In this document: piece by piece, positions 26,482 to 36,039 of the stretch | How the letters are laid out: each line of letters starts with the position of its first letter | Numbering within the stretch: position 1 is the stretch's first letter | NCBI RefSeq assembly: GCF_003014715.1 | Contig: NZ_PYAV01000009.1 | Location: 92,439 to 156,438 of the forward strand | Source: Salsuginibacillus halophilus | GTDB taxonomy: Bacteria > Bacillota > Bacilli > Bacillales > Marinococcaceae | DNA length: 64,000 nt | Reading direction: 5' to 3' | Notes under the pieces: model-generated | The model's database searches: none | What the model was told of the DNA's origin: nothing | What the model saw: only the letters and a program-made list of their open reading frames with translations | Made by a program: the position numbers and the translations under genes

Positions 26482-26762
26482 AGCCACCTCCAACGAAATT
26501 ACGAATCAAAGCATAGGTCAGCGTATACGCCCTTTTTTGCTGCCGGCCGGGTATGCACCGGGGAACTTCTGTTGCTGCTTGCAAGGTTCTTCGGCAGGAG
26601 CAAGCATAAAAAAGAGCGGGTGTACACACGACACCCACTCTTTGGTTTCATCATTAACGAACGTGATTAGTGATTAAACCGTGACCTGTCAACTGCCCGA
26701 AAGCGTCAATCAGGTGAGAAGCGGGCGCCTCTGCTTGCTTTGGTTCCTCTTTATTCAATTAC
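26482..26762 (-). ncRNA. L20 leader (ribosomal autoregulatory element) of infC-rpmI-rplT
   Basis: About 280 nt between promoter and infC. It contains a complete intrinsic terminator, AGAGTGGGTGT...ACACCCGCTCTTTTTT (26607-26644), ahead of the infC ribosome site, as in the Bacillus L20 leader where L20 binding favours termination. The antiterminator fold was not drawn. Confidence 0.85.
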
Positions 26763-26768
26763 TTTTCT

Positions 26769-26797
26769 AATTTAGCATAAGCACATCAACGTGTCAA
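26769..26797 (-). promoter_or_regulatory. infC operon promoter
   Basis: TTGACA, 17 bp, TAAATT on the minus strand, between the thrS stop and the L20 leader. Confidence 0.85.
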
Positions 26798-26820
26798 ACA
26801 CTTATTTAATAACTTTCTCT

Positions 26821-28758
26821 TCAGCCTTTTTTCGAAGTTTCAGCGGTTAAATTATCAATGAACTGCTGTAGAAGCACTGTTTCAGAATCCTGTTCACCGT
26901 ATTTACGGACATTAACAGCTTCAGCTTCTTTTTCGTGATCACCAACAACAAGCATATACGGAATTTTACCAGTTTGCGCTTCACGTATCTTATAGCCGAT
27001 CTTTTCATCGCGCATATCGCTTTCTACGCGGAACCCTGCTTCGCGCAGACGTTCCTCAACCTGCTTCGCGTAATCAGCGTGCACACCTGCTGAAACCGGG
27101 ATGACGCGCGCTTGTACCGGGGCAAGCCATGTCGGGAAGGCCCCTTTGTACTCTTCGAGAAGAAAAGCAACAAAACGTTCCATTGTGGAAACAATACCGC
27201 GGTGAATAACAACCGGGCGATGCTCTTGTCCGTCTTCACCAATGTAAGTTAAATCAAAGCGATCCGGCAGATGGAAGTCAAGCTGTACCGTAGAAAGTGT
27301 CTCATCTTTACCGAGCGCCGTTTTCACCTGCACATCGAGTTTTGGACCGTAAAAGGCCGCTTCTCCTTCTGCTTCTACATACGGTACCTCAAGATCATCC
27401 ATCGCTTCTTTAATCAGCTTTTGCGCTTCTTCCCACATCTCATCGTTATCCACATACTTCTCTTTATCTTCTGGATCCCGGTAAGATAAACGGAAGTAAT
27501 AATCGTCGAGCTGAAAGTCTTTATACACATTTTGTACAAGTTTGACCACGCGGATAAACTCTTCTTTCATCTGCTCCGGCGTACAGAAAATGTGAGCGTC
27601 ATTTAATGTCATTGCACGTACGCGCTGCAATCCAGCGAGGGCTCCGCTCATTTCATGACGGTGCATCGTACCAAGCTCTGCGATACGAAGCGGCAGATCG
27701 CGGTAACTGTGCAGCCCCTGCTTATAAATCATCATGTGGTGCGGGCAGTTCATCGGGCGCAGTACGAGATCTTCATTATCCATTTCAAGAGTCGGGAACA
27801 TGTCATCTTGATAATGGTCCCAGTGGCCGGAAGTTTTGTAGAGATCTACACTTCCGAGTACAGGTGTATACACATGGTCATAGCCGAGACGCTCTTCAAT
27901 ATCAACAATGTAACGCTCAATGATTCGGCGTACAGTCGCACCTTTAGGCAGCCAGAGCGGAAGCCCTTGTCCTACTTTTTGGTTTACCGCAAAAATCTCT
28001 AATTCTTTACCGAGCTTACGGTGATCACGTTCACGCGCTTCCTCTAAAAGGCGTAGATGCTCGTCTAAGTCTTCCTGTTTCATAAATGCTGTGCCGTAAA
28101 TGCGCTGCAGCATTTCATTGTCGCTGTCGCCGCGCCAGTAAGCTCCGGAAATGTTCATCAGCTTGAACGTTTTCAACTTCGCCGTTGCAGGGACGTGCAC
28201 ACCGCGGCAGAGGTCAAAAAATTCACCCTGCTCGTAAATCGTGATTGGTTCACCTTCCGGAATGTCATCAATTAATTCAAGCTTCAGGTCATCACCGTGC
28301 TCACGGTACAAAGCTTTAGCTTCTTCGCGGGTGTATTCCTTACGCACAACTTCATGATTTTCGTCAACAATACGCTGCATTTCTTTTTCAATGGCTGGTA
28401 AATCATCCGGCGTCAAAGTATGTGGGGTCGAGATATCATAGTAAAACCCGTTTTCAATGACAGGGCCGACCCCGAGTTTCACATCACTGTAAAGCCGCTT
28501 AACCGCTTGTGCCATCACGTGCGCTGTGCTGTGACGAAGAACTTCAAGTCCTTCCTCATCTTTTGACGTAATAATTTGTACAGTACCATCTTGATAAATC
28601 GGCCGGCGCAAATCAATCATGTCACCATCAAATTTTGCAGCAAGTGCCTGCTTGCGCAAGCCCGGGCTGATCGAATGAGCGATCTCTTCAGTCGTGACGC
28701 CGGCCTCAAAGGCTTTTTCATTGCCATCAGGAAAGCGGATATTTACTTGTTCAGCCAT
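26821..28758 (-). CDS. thrS: Threonyl-tRNA synthetase
   Basis: 645 residues: TGS domain (about 1-64), editing domain with HSTAHVMAQ (about 77) and the class II core with [32 protein letters not shown] and [13 protein letters not shown]. The zinc ligands Cys and His that select threonine are included. A C-terminal anticodon-binding domain follows. ATG at 28758 with AAAGGAG 8 nt away; a reading starting at 28767 would overlap that site. Expression is controlled by the T-box leader upstream. Confidence 0.98.
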   Translation of the reverse strand: MAEQVNIRFPDGNEKAFEAGVTTEEIAHSISPGLRKQALAAKFDGDMIDLRRPIYQDGTVQIITSKDEEGLEVLRHSTAHVMAQAVKRLYSDVKLGVGPVIENGFYYDISTPHTLTPDDLPAIEKEMQRIVDENHEVVRKEYTREEAKALYREHGDDLKLELIDDIPEGEPITIYEQGEFFDLCRGVHVPATAKLKTFKLMNISGAYWRGDSDNEMLQRIYGTAFMKQEDLDEHLRLLEEARERDHRKLGKELEIFAVNQKVGQGLPLWLPKGATVRRIIERYIVDIEERLGYDHVYTPVLGSVDLYKTSGHWDHYQDDMFPTLEMDNEDLVLRPMNCPHHMMIYKQGLHSYRDLPLRIAELGTMHRHEMSGALAGLQRVRAMTLNDAHIFCTPEQMKEEFIRVVKLVQNVYKDFQLDDYYFRLSYRDPEDKEKYVDNDEMWEEAQKLIKEAMDDLEVPYVEAEGEAAFYGPKLDVQVKTALGKDETLSTVQLDFHLPDRFDLTYIGEDGQEHRPVVIHRGIVSTMERFVAFLLEEYKGAFPTWLAPVQARVIPVSAGVHADYAKQVEERLREAGFRVESDMRDEKIGYKIREAQTGKIPYMLVVGDHEKEAEAVNVRKYGEQDSETVLLQQFIDNLTAETSKKG

Positions 28759-28799
28759 GTTCAACACTCCTTTTATAAATTCAATATAACCGCCGGAAA

Positions 28800-29072
28800 A
28801 TAAAAAAAGCCCCTGTCAATGACAGGGGCGGGTTCTCCCGCGGTTCCACCCTACTTCCGGACATGTAAGACATGTATCCGGCGGCTTAATTCGGTTAACG
28901 CCCGATCACGCCGGCAGTTACTAAAAGCATAAGCTTTATTAGCTGCCAGAGCTTAGAGGGGGTCTTATATGCATGCAGTAACGAAAGGGTTCCAGCCTTG
29001 CCCTTTTTCTCTGGTGAAACGCTTTGCAAACAAGTTGTCCTCATTACAGCGGTATCGATTTTGCTTTTACTA
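28800..29072 (-). ncRNA. tRNA-Thr-sensing T-box leader of thrS
   Basis: T-box AGGGTGGAACCGCG at 28839-28852, followed by terminator GCCCCTGTC...GACAGGGGC with seven T (28802-28829). The specifier is probably ACC within AAGACCCCCT (28959-28968), consistent with Thr. Stem I sequence lies further 5'. Confidence 0.93.
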
Positions 29073-29078
29073 CACTTA

Positions 29079-29108
29079 ATTATAGATAAAGCACATTTAA
29101 AAAATCAA
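29079..29108 (-). promoter_or_regulatory. thrS promoter
   Basis: TTGATT, 18 bp, TATAAT on the minus strand, immediately after the ytxC stop. Confidence 0.7.
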
Positions 29109-29116
29109 GAGCTTTT

Positions 29117-29941
29117 TTACAACCAGCTGAGCCGTTCTTGAAATATTGACATTAAAGTTCGTACAAGCGGTGTTTCTTCTACTTGTTTTAAAAAGAGGCG
29201 CTTGGGTGCCAAGCTGACAATTGGACTAATCAAAAGCTCACGCTCGGCTGCTCCTTCTTCGATCATCAGTTCGCTTGATAAATGAACAAGCCGGTCGTGT
29301 TCAGATAAAATTCTCCCAGCCCCGTCTGAATAAACCCATGTTTTAGGCCCCGTAATGGTCAATGTTTCAACAACTGGTGCAGAAGTCCGTAAAAAGTGCC
29401 GCATCCGCTCAATCATGAGCTGGTATTTCTGCTCAAGGTGGTACTCTTCCACAGCAGCCTCAAGAATGATCATTAACTGCTGTTGATAACGGCTCGTCCG
29501 AAAGGTAAGAAAGGGCTCAAAATGAAAGGTGTTTCGGTCCTCGAGCTGCTCTTTTACTTCTGAAAACAACAATTGCTTTCGAGCAGCTACAGAAGTGTTC
29601 AACACCGGGCCCGGGCGGTCGCCGGCAATGATGCTGCAAGCAATCGTTAAAACGGAGATCGATTCAACATCATCAAACTGATACTTTTTTTGAAGCATGT
29701 CTTTTAAGCATGTATCTTCCCTCGTTGCAATAATACAATCTGTGATGATTGCACTTAATAGCGGAACACCCCCATGCTCCCATTCTCGAGGTGCACCAGA
29801 AAAGGCAAGGGAAATACAATCCTCCTTGCACGCTACTTCACCGAAATCAATGCCATGCTCTCTAAACCGGCGTACACTGCCATCTAAACAGCCGTGAATA
29901 AACCGGCGATCTTCTAAAGGTTTACACTCAATGGCTACCAA
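29117..29941 (-). CDS. ytxC: Sporulation protein YtxC
   Basis: About 274 residues, family YtxC, found in spore formers next to dnaI and thrS. No enzymatic motif is evident. Landmarks are ECKPLEDRRFIHGCLDGSV near the start and the mid-protein FLTFRTSRYQQQLMIILE. I place the start at TTG 29941, since GGGAGG is 7 nt upstream. The longer reading to ATG 30001 has no ribosome site and adds 20 atypical residues. Function in sporulation is inferred from family naming only. Confidence 0.82.
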   Translation of the reverse strand: MVAIECKPLEDRRFIHGCLDGSVRRFREHGIDFGEVACKEDCISLAFSGAPREWEHGGVPLLSAIITDCIIATREDTCLKDMLQKKYQFDDVESISVLTIACSIIAGDRPGPVLNTSVAARKQLLFSEVKEQLEDRNTFHFEPFLTFRTSRYQQQLMIILEAAVEEYHLEQKYQLMIERMRHFLRTSAPVVETLTITGPKTWVYSDGAGRILSEHDRLVHLSSELMIEEGAAERELLISPIVSLAPKRLFLKQVEETPLVRTLMSIFQERLSWL

Positions 29942-30040
29942 ATCAACGCCTCCCTGTTCTGACGGGTGTTGCGGCACTTCACCGCTGCTCATCAGTTTCA
30001 TTTGTATGGAGGGAGGACGGATTTCATGACGCTTGATTTC

Positions 30041-30979
30041 TTAAGATTCACGGCGATTTTTACCTGATAAAAACAACCCTTGGACACTCGGTCGAATCCG
30101 CTCCATAATTCGTTTTGCTTTCATCCGCTCTGTACCGCCTTTATGTGAATAGGCAAGGTGGTCTTCAAGCTCTTGAAAGTCAAAGTTCGACGTAAAAATG
30201 GTCGGCAGCTTCTCAAGCATCCGATGCTGCAAAATAACGCCGAGGATATCATCACGCACCCATCCCGACATGGTTTCAGCACCAAGATCGTCTAAAATCA
30301 ACACTTCAGCGTCTTTTACTTCATCAAGTTTAGTCTGCACCGTACCTTCAGCTACGGACTGTTTCATTTCCCGGAAGAAATCAGGTACATAAATAATCAT
30401 CGAAGAAATATCACGATGCGCTAGTTCATTTGAAATTGCGCCGGCTAAAAACGTTTTACCAATCCCGAATGATCCGTACAAGTACAACCCGCGCCCATCA
30501 ACACCCGGCTCTACTTCTCTTGCAAACTTTAGCGCACTTGTTACCGCTTCGTTGCGTTCAGCTTCACCTTTTTCAAAGCTGATATCTTGAAACGTCGCCT
30601 GCAGAACATCTTTTGGGATCGAGTAGCTTTGGATTAAATTACGGCGTCTCGACTCCTCTTCTGCTTTCCGTTTTAATTTGCACGGGTGATACGTTAAAGT
30701 TAAACCACTCCGTTCAAGTGAAAGGTGCGGTTGGTAGCCCTGCATCGTGTTTGGGCAAGCATCAAGACCTGGGCAGGCATCACAATTCGACCATTCTTTT
30801 GTAAAATGATACAGCTTTGTCAGCTCACGAAGCATTTCATTTTCGGTAATCTCCGGGTGGGCCTTCATAAACTGCTGGACGCGAGGATCCTGCCAAACCG
30901 CCTGCTTCATTGCTTCATAACGCTCTTCCCAATGGGTGCCTTCCATCATGCCTTTCATCGACGATTGAATTGAGTCCAC
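30041..30979 (-). CDS. dnaI: Helicase loader DnaI
   Basis: 312 residues. An N-terminal zinc-binding helicase-interaction domain (CDACPGLDACPNTMQGYQP) is followed by an AAA+ ATPase with Walker A GSFGIGKTFL and Walker B EVLILDDLGAET. With DnaB and DnaD it loads the replicative helicase DnaC at oriC and at restarted forks. It is 15 bp downstream of dnaB, as in B. subtilis. Confidence 0.97.
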   Translation of the reverse strand: MDSIQSSMKGMMEGTHWEERYEAMKQAVWQDPRVQQFMKAHPEITENEMLRELTKLYHFTKEWSNCDACPGLDACPNTMQGYQPHLSLERSGLTLTYHPCKLKRKAEEESRRRNLIQSYSIPKDVLQATFQDISFEKGEAERNEAVTSALKFAREVEPGVDGRGLYLYGSFGIGKTFLAGAISNELAHRDISSMIIYVPDFFREMKQSVAEGTVQTKLDEVKDAEVLILDDLGAETMSGWVRDDILGVILQHRMLEKLPTIFTSNFDFQELEDHLAYSHKGGTERMKAKRIMERIRPSVQGLFLSGKNRRES

Positions 30980-30994
30980 CGCACATGACCTCCT

Positions 30995-32407
30995 TTATTC
31001 GGAGCGGCCTTCTTTTAACAGACGCTCAAATTCTTCCTGCTTTTCTCTCGCTAATTTTTCTTTATCTTCGGATACTTCTTGTTTGTCTTCGGCTGCTTCT
31101 TTTTGTTTTTCTTCTTCAATCAGCCATTTCGGCAGCTGCTCTTCACGTTGATTGTAACGCTGTTTTGCCCGGTTTGCATTTTTTGTGCTGCTTTCATGTG
31201 ATTTTTGTTCTTTTCTTCTTTGGTGCTCTTTTTTTGCATGAGCCATGGCTTCTTCAACAGTCTGCAGCTGCAGGCGAGACCAGTGGCCGGCAATCTTTTC
31301 AACAAGACCTGCGTTTAACTTCTTTTCGTTCGTACGCATGACATAGTCGATGAGAACATTAACAACGCCCTGCGGGAGCTTATATTCAAAAATGAGCGTC
31401 TCAACAAGCTTCAAATCCGCAAATGGGACATGGGCACCTTCAGCAGCTCCTTGTAAAATATCAGCAGGTGCAGCTGTTTCGTAATAATGCACCTGCTCCT
31501 CATGAGGAGAACGTGCAGTTTGCTGAGGCGAGGCTACCTGTTCTTCTGCTGGCACTGCTGATTTATAAGCAAGTGCCGGAGCTTCCTTACTAATGTTTGA
31601 ACGGTACCAATTTTGTACAGCTTCACGCAGATGATCAAAACTTACAGTGCCTTCGACATCGGCCGCTTCTAACACCATCCGGCTCATCTGCAAAGGATCG
31701 AGCTTGTACACAAAAGCAAGACGACGAATTAAATGCTCAAGCTCTAAGTTCTCCAACTGTCCTTCTGCAAACTGAGGTGGCATTGAAGCTTTCAGCAGCT
31801 CATAATCAAACTGATCACGAAAGCGGACACCCCGCGCATCGTCTGGGTAAGCAACCGCCGCTTGATCGTCGGGTGTTTCTGCCATCGTTAATTCTGAAGC
31901 CTGCAGCGAGGTGAACACTTCATCAAAAGCCGCCGTGACATCTTCATACCCCGCTTCGTCTTCCTGTGGTGTTAAAAAGCGTTGCCGCAACTGCAAGTAA
32001 TGACCTTTACCTACACGTTTATATAAAAATACGTTTAATACATCATCATAAAAGAAGCGGGCCGGGCTCATCGGCGCATCGAGCTCATATAAAAAGTCAC
32101 GTCCATCGTTGGACTGCTTCATTCTCGTCTGCAATAACCCGACGGCTTCAAGCTTCTTCCGCTCATCAACAATATCATTTAAGGATATCCCAGTGGAGAT
32201 CATTAATTCCCGGTGGGTGGCGCCGGCTGTGACATATTGATCCCGCTCAAGTTTTGTCCGCAGCGTCGTATACAATGATACAGCACCTGCCCCAATCAAC
32301 GGCTGATACAGTAAGGTTAACACTTTTAAATCTAATTCATTCGGTGCTGACTGCAGACGAACGCGGTAACTATCTGACGGAACAACTTCTTTCCAGTGCC
32401 AAACCAT
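30995..32407 (-). CDS. dnaB: Replication initiation and membrane attachment protein DnaB
   Basis: 470 residues from ATG 32407 (MVWHWKEVVPSDSYRV), which aligns with the B. subtilis N-terminus (MADYWKDVLPVDPYVV); the ATG three codons earlier lacks spacing to the AGGTG site. DnaB/DnaD-like winged-helix region (about 40-120), a central DnaD-like domain (about 320-390) and a highly charged Lys/Glu C-terminal tail (about 395-470). It acts with DnaI in helicase loading. It is not the E. coli DnaB helicase. Confidence 0.94.
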   Translation of the reverse strand: MVWHWKEVVPSDSYRVRLQSAPNELDLKVLTLLYQPLIGAGAVSLYTTLRTKLERDQYVTAGATHRELMISTGISLNDIVDERKKLEAVGLLQTRMKQSNDGRDFLYELDAPMSPARFFYDDVLNVFLYKRVGKGHYLQLRQRFLTPQEDEAGYEDVTAAFDEVFTSLQASELTMAETPDDQAAVAYPDDARGVRFRDQFDYELLKASMPPQFAEGQLENLELEHLIRRLAFVYKLDPLQMSRMVLEAADVEGTVSFDHLREAVQNWYRSNISKEAPALAYKSAVPAEEQVASPQQTARSPHEEQVHYYETAAPADILQGAAEGAHVPFADLKLVETLIFEYKLPQGVVNVLIDYVMRTNEKKLNAGLVEKIAGHWSRLQLQTVEEAMAHAKKEHQRRKEQKSHESSTKNANRAKQRYNQREEQLPKWLIEEEKQKEAAEDKQEVSEDKEKLAREKQEEFERLLKEGRSE

Positions 32408-32462
32408 GCACCTCACCTGCTTTAATGAATTTTAAGCGAACAAAGAGAGCTCAAGGCGCAGC

Positions 32463-32945
32463 TTAAGCTCTCTCATCCGTGTCGTTTTGCTGATCGTAAT
32501 CAATCAGTTCTTTCAATTCCTGAATAAACACATTAATATCTTTAAACTGGCGATAAACTGAAGCAAACCGGACGTAAGCGACATCATCAACAGAGGCTAG
32601 TCGTTTCATGACCAACTCTCCAACTTCTTCGCTCCCTACTTCAGACCGACCTTCATTACGCAGTTCTTTTTCTACATCATTTACAATACCTTCTAATGTT
32701 TCAACTGCGACCGGCCGCTTTTCGCACGCCCGAATCAATCCGCGAAGCATCTTTTCCCGGCTGAATTCTTCGCGCGCACCACCTTTTTTCACGACGACAA
32801 GCGGCAGTTCTTCAACAACTTCAAATGTCGTAAAGCGATGATCACAAGCGTCACATTTCCGGCGCCTCCGGATGGAGCGGCCTTCATCGCTCGGCCGGGA
32901 GTCGAGTACTCTCGTTCCGTTTCGCTGACAAGCTGGACAGCGCAC
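32463..32945 (-). CDS. nrdR: Transcriptional repressor NrdR
   Basis: 160 residues from GTG 32945 ([22 protein letters not shown]), with GGAG 9 nt upstream. A zinc ribbon (CPAC...CDACDHRF) is followed by an ATP-cone domain from about residue 50. NrdR senses ATP/dATP and represses ribonucleotide reductase genes. Its regulon is not in the window. The longer reading to 32960 adds five residues not typical of the family. Confidence 0.95.
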   Translation of the reverse strand: MRCPACQRNGTRVLDSRPSDEGRSIRRRRKCDACDHRFTTFEVVEELPLVVVKKGGAREEFSREKMLRGLIRACEKRPVAVETLEGIVNDVEKELRNEGRSEVGSEEVGELVMKRLASVDDVAYVRFASVYRQFKDINVFIQELKELIDYDQQNDTDERA

Positions 32946-33044
32946 AAATATCATCTCCACCCCACATCGCCATTGCGATGCTTCGTTTTACATACACTTT
33001 ATGATACCACTGTTAGCCACCGTTTGGAAAGTCCAATCCCTATA

Positions 33045-33080
33045 CATCAAAACGCTGCAGCACCAACTGGCACTACAGCG
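33045..33080 (-). terminator. gapB terminator
   Basis: Minus-strand CGCTGTAG...CTGCAGCG (eight pairs, one G-U) followed by TTTTGATG, just after the gapB stop. Confidence 0.75.
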
Positions 33081-33092
33081 CATGAACGAAAT

Positions 33093-34115
33093 TTAAGCCG
33101 ATTGTCTCGTATGCAAATGTTCGGCTACGTAGTGAGCCAAGTCGACAACTCGGCAGGAGTACCCCCACTCATTATCGTACCAAGCTAACACTTTAACTTG
33201 CCGGTCATTTAACACCATCGTTGATAATCCATCAATAATTGATGAGTTTTCATCACCATTGTAGTCAATGGAGACGAGCGGGTCCCCGCTATAACCTAGA
33301 ATCCCCTGCATCTCACCAGCTGCAGCTTTTTGAAACGCTTGATTAACCTCTTCAGCTGTCACGTCTTTTTCGACGTCTACAACAAGGTCAACAAGCGAAA
33401 CATTCGGTGTTGGCACCCGCAAGGCCATACCGTGCATACGTCCTTCAAGTTCCGGAAGGACTTTAGAAATTGCTTTAGCAGCTCCAGTGGATGTTGGAAT
33501 AATGGATTGACCACAAGCGCGCGCCCGACGCAAATCTTTATGTGGATTATCCAGGTTTTGCTGGTCGTTTGTGTAAGCATGCACAGTCGTCATCATTCCG
33601 GTTTCAATCCCAAAGTTATCATGGAGAACTTTCGCCGCTGGTGCGAGACAGTTCGTTGTGCAAGATGCATTAGAGAGGACATCATGTTTTTCGGGGTTGT
33701 AATCCTTTTCATTTACACCCATAACAATGGTGGCATCTTCTTCTTTACCCGGCGCTGTTATAAGGACTTTTTTTGCACCGGCATCTAAATGCCACCCGGC
33801 CGTTTCCCTATCTTTAAATTTCCCTGTAGCTTCAATCACGATATCTATGCCAAGTTCAGCCCACGGCAGCTCTTTAGGATCACGGGACTTTGTGATTTTG
33901 ACGGGCTGGCCGTCGATGAACAGCTCATCTTCACCTGCTTCAACCTCATGACTCAACGGGCCGTGAATCGTGTCATACTTAAGTAAATGCGCCAGCGTTT
34001 CAGCTGGGTAGCTTGCATTCACTGCCACAACTTCCAACGTTGGATCATCCATAATTTTGCGGCAAACCATCCGCCCGATTCGTCCAAATCCATTAATTGC
34101 TACTTTTGCTGTCAT
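33093..34115 (-). CDS. gapB: Gluconeogenic NADP-preferring glyceraldehyde-3-phosphate dehydrogenase
   Basis: 340 residues, the same as B. subtilis GapB. Rossmann fingerprint NGFGRIGR and catalytic Cys152 in [12 protein letters not shown]. The cofactor loop reads AVNAS where NAD-specific enzymes carry an Asp, which fits NADP use. It works in the direction of 1,3-bisphosphoglycerate reduction during gluconeogenesis. Its promoter carries a perfect CcpN box. B. subtilis has speD between gapB and nrdR; it is missing here. Confidence 0.95.
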   Translation of the reverse strand: MTAKVAINGFGRIGRMVCRKIMDDPTLEVVAVNASYPAETLAHLLKYDTIHGPLSHEVEAGEDELFIDGQPVKITKSRDPKELPWAELGIDIVIEATGKFKDRETAGWHLDAGAKKVLITAPGKEEDATIVMGVNEKDYNPEKHDVLSNASCTTNCLAPAAKVLHDNFGIETGMMTTVHAYTNDQQNLDNPHKDLRRARACGQSIIPTSTGAAKAISKVLPELEGRMHGMALRVPTPNVSLVDLVVDVEKDVTAEEVNQAFQKAAAGEMQGILGYSGDPLVSIDYNGDENSSIIDGLSTMVLNDRQVKVLAWYDNEWGYSCRVVDLAHYVAEHLHTRQSA

Positions 34116-34165
34116 GCCGAAGGCCCCCTCGATTAAGTTATACTAAATGAATTGAATTTGAAAAT

Positions 34166-34176
34166 AGTATAACACA
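34166..34176 (-). promoter_or_regulatory. CcpN operator over the gapB -10 region
   Basis: TGTGTTATACT on the minus strand fits every position of the published CcpN consensus TRTGHYATAYW and contains the TATACT -10. A second one-mismatch site, TATGATATAAA, lies about 25 bp upstream. It predicts repression of gapB during glycolysis. Confidence 0.75.
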
Positions 34177-34240
34177 TAGATGCTCATGTCACCATACTTT
34201 ATATCATATTTATTTCAAACGCTTTCAAAACGTGCATGAA

Positions 34241-34274
34241 AGAACAAAAACGCTTTCCGCGAAAGAAAGCGTTT
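34241..34274 (-). terminator. Distal coaE terminator next to R6
   Basis: AAACGCTTTC/GAAAGCGTTT, ten pairs, followed on the minus strand by TTG and further T. It abuts the R6 B end. No matching proximal hairpin is left near coaE. Confidence 0.75.
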
Positions 34275-34589
34275 CAGCGTTTAGACAAACTTTTTTAGAA
34301 AAGGTAAGGCTGACGTCGCTTTTCGGCTCGCGCTGTTCCTGGTGGCGTCGCCGCCAATCTTTGTCAGGCCGCTCTTTATTTCATACTTGGGCTAGGTGTC
34401 AGGCACCCCTTTTTTGTGCCTGACACCTAAAAATATTGATCCTTTGTGGAAGTGAATCTTTAGCTGAAGTCAAGCCCTTGGGAAAGCGTCCGTCTTTCGT
34501 TTCGGTTACGTTCATGTTTCGGTTTTTATCCTCTTCATGCGGCGGCTCGGAGCAGTAAACTGTCTGTGAATGTTTGGTCGACAGTCTGA
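34275..34589 (-). mobile_element. TDE copy R6, subfamily with TGTCAGGCAC hairpin
   Basis: B end CAGCGTTTAGACAAAC (34275-34290); A end, minus strand, CAGACTGTCGACCAAA. The internal linker is replaced by a segment carrying the palindrome AGGTGTCAGGCAC...GTGCCTGACACCT (34394-34428), shared almost base for base with R7. No ORF. Confidence 0.78.
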
Positions 34590-34599
34590 AATTTGCGCA

Positions 34600-34667
34600 A
34601 AATTCCCTGCTCTAAGCTCCGGGTAGAAGCCTACCCGAAAAGTAATATCAGGCTTTGTTTGTCTACA
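34600..34667 (+). repeat. Decayed TDE end beside coaE
   Basis: TTTGTCTACA at 34658-34667 and, reading inward, remnants of the B-end sequence (GCCTGA, CTTTTCGG). It lies 13 bp from the coaE stop, suggesting a second, older insertion at the same terminator. A perfect 7-bp stem CGGGTAG-aagc-CTACCCG sits inside. Confidence 0.45.
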
Positions 34668-34680
34668 ACATACGGGCGAA

Positions 34681-35274
34681 TCACCGTAGATTCCACTGAT
34701 CAAGCAAATTTTGAAAAGCCGTTTTCGTCTCTTCCACCGTTCCGGTATTATTTAATACTGCATCAGCATAGCTGCGCTTTTCATCCATCCGTTTCTGCGA
34801 AGCGATGCGCTGCTTTGCATCTTCTGCACCTTCATTATCCCGCGCCTGCAGACGCTCAAGCTGCGTATGAGGATCAACATATACAACAACAACCCGGTCA
34901 ACCATATAAAATAACTCATTTTCAATTAAAAGCGGCAGATCAAGCACAATATTTTCATAGCCTTCCGCCTGCCAATTTTCCTGCTGCCGGGTCATTTCTG
35001 TACGAATCGCCGGGTGCATAATGTCATTCAGCTGCTGACGCCTTTGTTCATCACCGAAGATTTTTCTACCGAGTGCTTTCCGATCAAGCGAACCGTCTTC
35101 TAGTAGCACCTCTTCACTAAAGGTATTTACAATTTCCTGCAGCGCATTAGCGCCCGGGGCCACAACTTGACGAGCGACTTCATCTGCGTCAACAACCGGA
35201 ATGTCTTCTTGTTTAAACCAATCAGCTACTAAACTTTTTCCACTGGCGATGCCGCCCGTTAACCCGATAATCAA
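34681..35274 (-). CDS. coaE: Dephospho-CoA kinase
   Basis: 197 residues, identical in length to B. subtilis CoaE. P-loop GLTGGIASGKS at the N-terminus, VDADEVARQV and the DPHTQLERLQARD lid follow. It phosphorylates dephospho-CoA in the last step of coenzyme A synthesis. It starts 15 bp after ytaF and belongs to the polA-mutM-ytaF-coaE run. Confidence 0.97.
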   Translation of the reverse strand: MIIGLTGGIASGKSLVADWFKQEDIPVVDADEVARQVVAPGANALQEIVNTFSEEVLLEDGSLDRKALGRKIFGDEQRRQQLNDIMHPAIRTEMTRQQENWQAEGYENIVLDLPLLIENELFYMVDRVVVVYVDPHTQLERLQARDNEGAEDAKQRIASQKRMDEKRSYADAVLNNTGTVEETKTAFQNLLDQWNLR

Positions 35275-35289
35275 AGGGACCCTCCTTAG

Positions 35290-35958
35290 TTACATGATGT
35301 TCCACAAACCTATTGCGATTAATACACATCCTGGCAGGAACGTAAGCGGGCGCAGCCGCCGAAAAGTAGAAAGCATGTATCCGCCCTTCATGCCAAGCAC
35401 TAAAAACAGCATGCACAACGTTCCAACTCCTGCAGCCAGCCACCCTGGAGATGCTCCAAGGAGTACAGCACCAAGCCCCGCACCAAACGCATCCATCGCA
35501 AGTGCAATTCCTAATACACCTGCTTCTTTAAAGCTAATCAAACCGGAACCATCTAGATCGGCTGCCGCCGGCTTACGCAGCACACGAATGACAACACCTA
35601 CCCACGGCACTTCCACCCTGAACCAAAGCGATTCTTCACCATCAGCCACTTCTTCTGGTCCTAAGTTTACAGGTGCTTGTGGGTTATCGTTTGAGCGCAG
35701 GCTCTGCCAGAGCGCATAAATCCCAATCGTAATTAAAATCGTTCCACCAAAAAGTTCTGCTGCTTCAGCGGTTAGATAGCTTGCAAGCAGCGTGCCAAAT
35801 GAAGCAGCCGCAAGAACAGCCGCAGCTGATAAACATCCGACAAGCACTACGCCGGCAGCAGGCATTTTCATCCGGCGCATACCGTATGTTAAACCTACCC
35901 CGAAACTATCGAGACTTACGGCAATCGCAAGGACAACAAAAGACATAAGCTCTGCCAT
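35290..35958 (-). CDS. ytaF: MntP-like sporulation membrane protein YtaF
   Basis: 222 residues, about six transmembrane segments in two internally homologous halves marked by AVSLDSFGVGLTYG (13-26) and ALAMDAFGAGLGA (152-164), as in MntP-type exporters. The loop between halves contains DLDGSGLISFKE (134-145), which fits a canonical EF-hand calcium loop. The B. subtilis gene is named for sporulation; transport activity is unproven. It sits between mutM and coaE as in B. subtilis. Confidence 0.88.
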   Translation of the reverse strand: MAELMSFVVLAIAVSLDSFGVGLTYGMRRMKMPAAGVVLVGCLSAAAVLAAASFGTLLASYLTAEAAELFGGTILITIGIYALWQSLRSNDNPQAPVNLGPEEVADGEESLWFRVEVPWVGVVIRVLRKPAAADLDGSGLISFKEAGVLGIALAMDAFGAGLGAVLLGASPGWLAAGVGTLCMLFLVLGMKGGYMLSTFRRLRPLTFLPGCVLIAIGLWNIM

Positions 35959-36039
35959 AGCTTTAGGCTCCTTTGCTGGGATTCTACCTTAGCATATGGC
36001 AGAAGCCTATCCGACGTACGAGAGTTCTTGAAACTTTTA

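Noticed and set aside
34213..34226. cre site upstream of gapB
   Set aside because: Minus-strand TGAAAGCGTTTGAA misses two key positions of the cre consensus, and gapB is a CcpN target.
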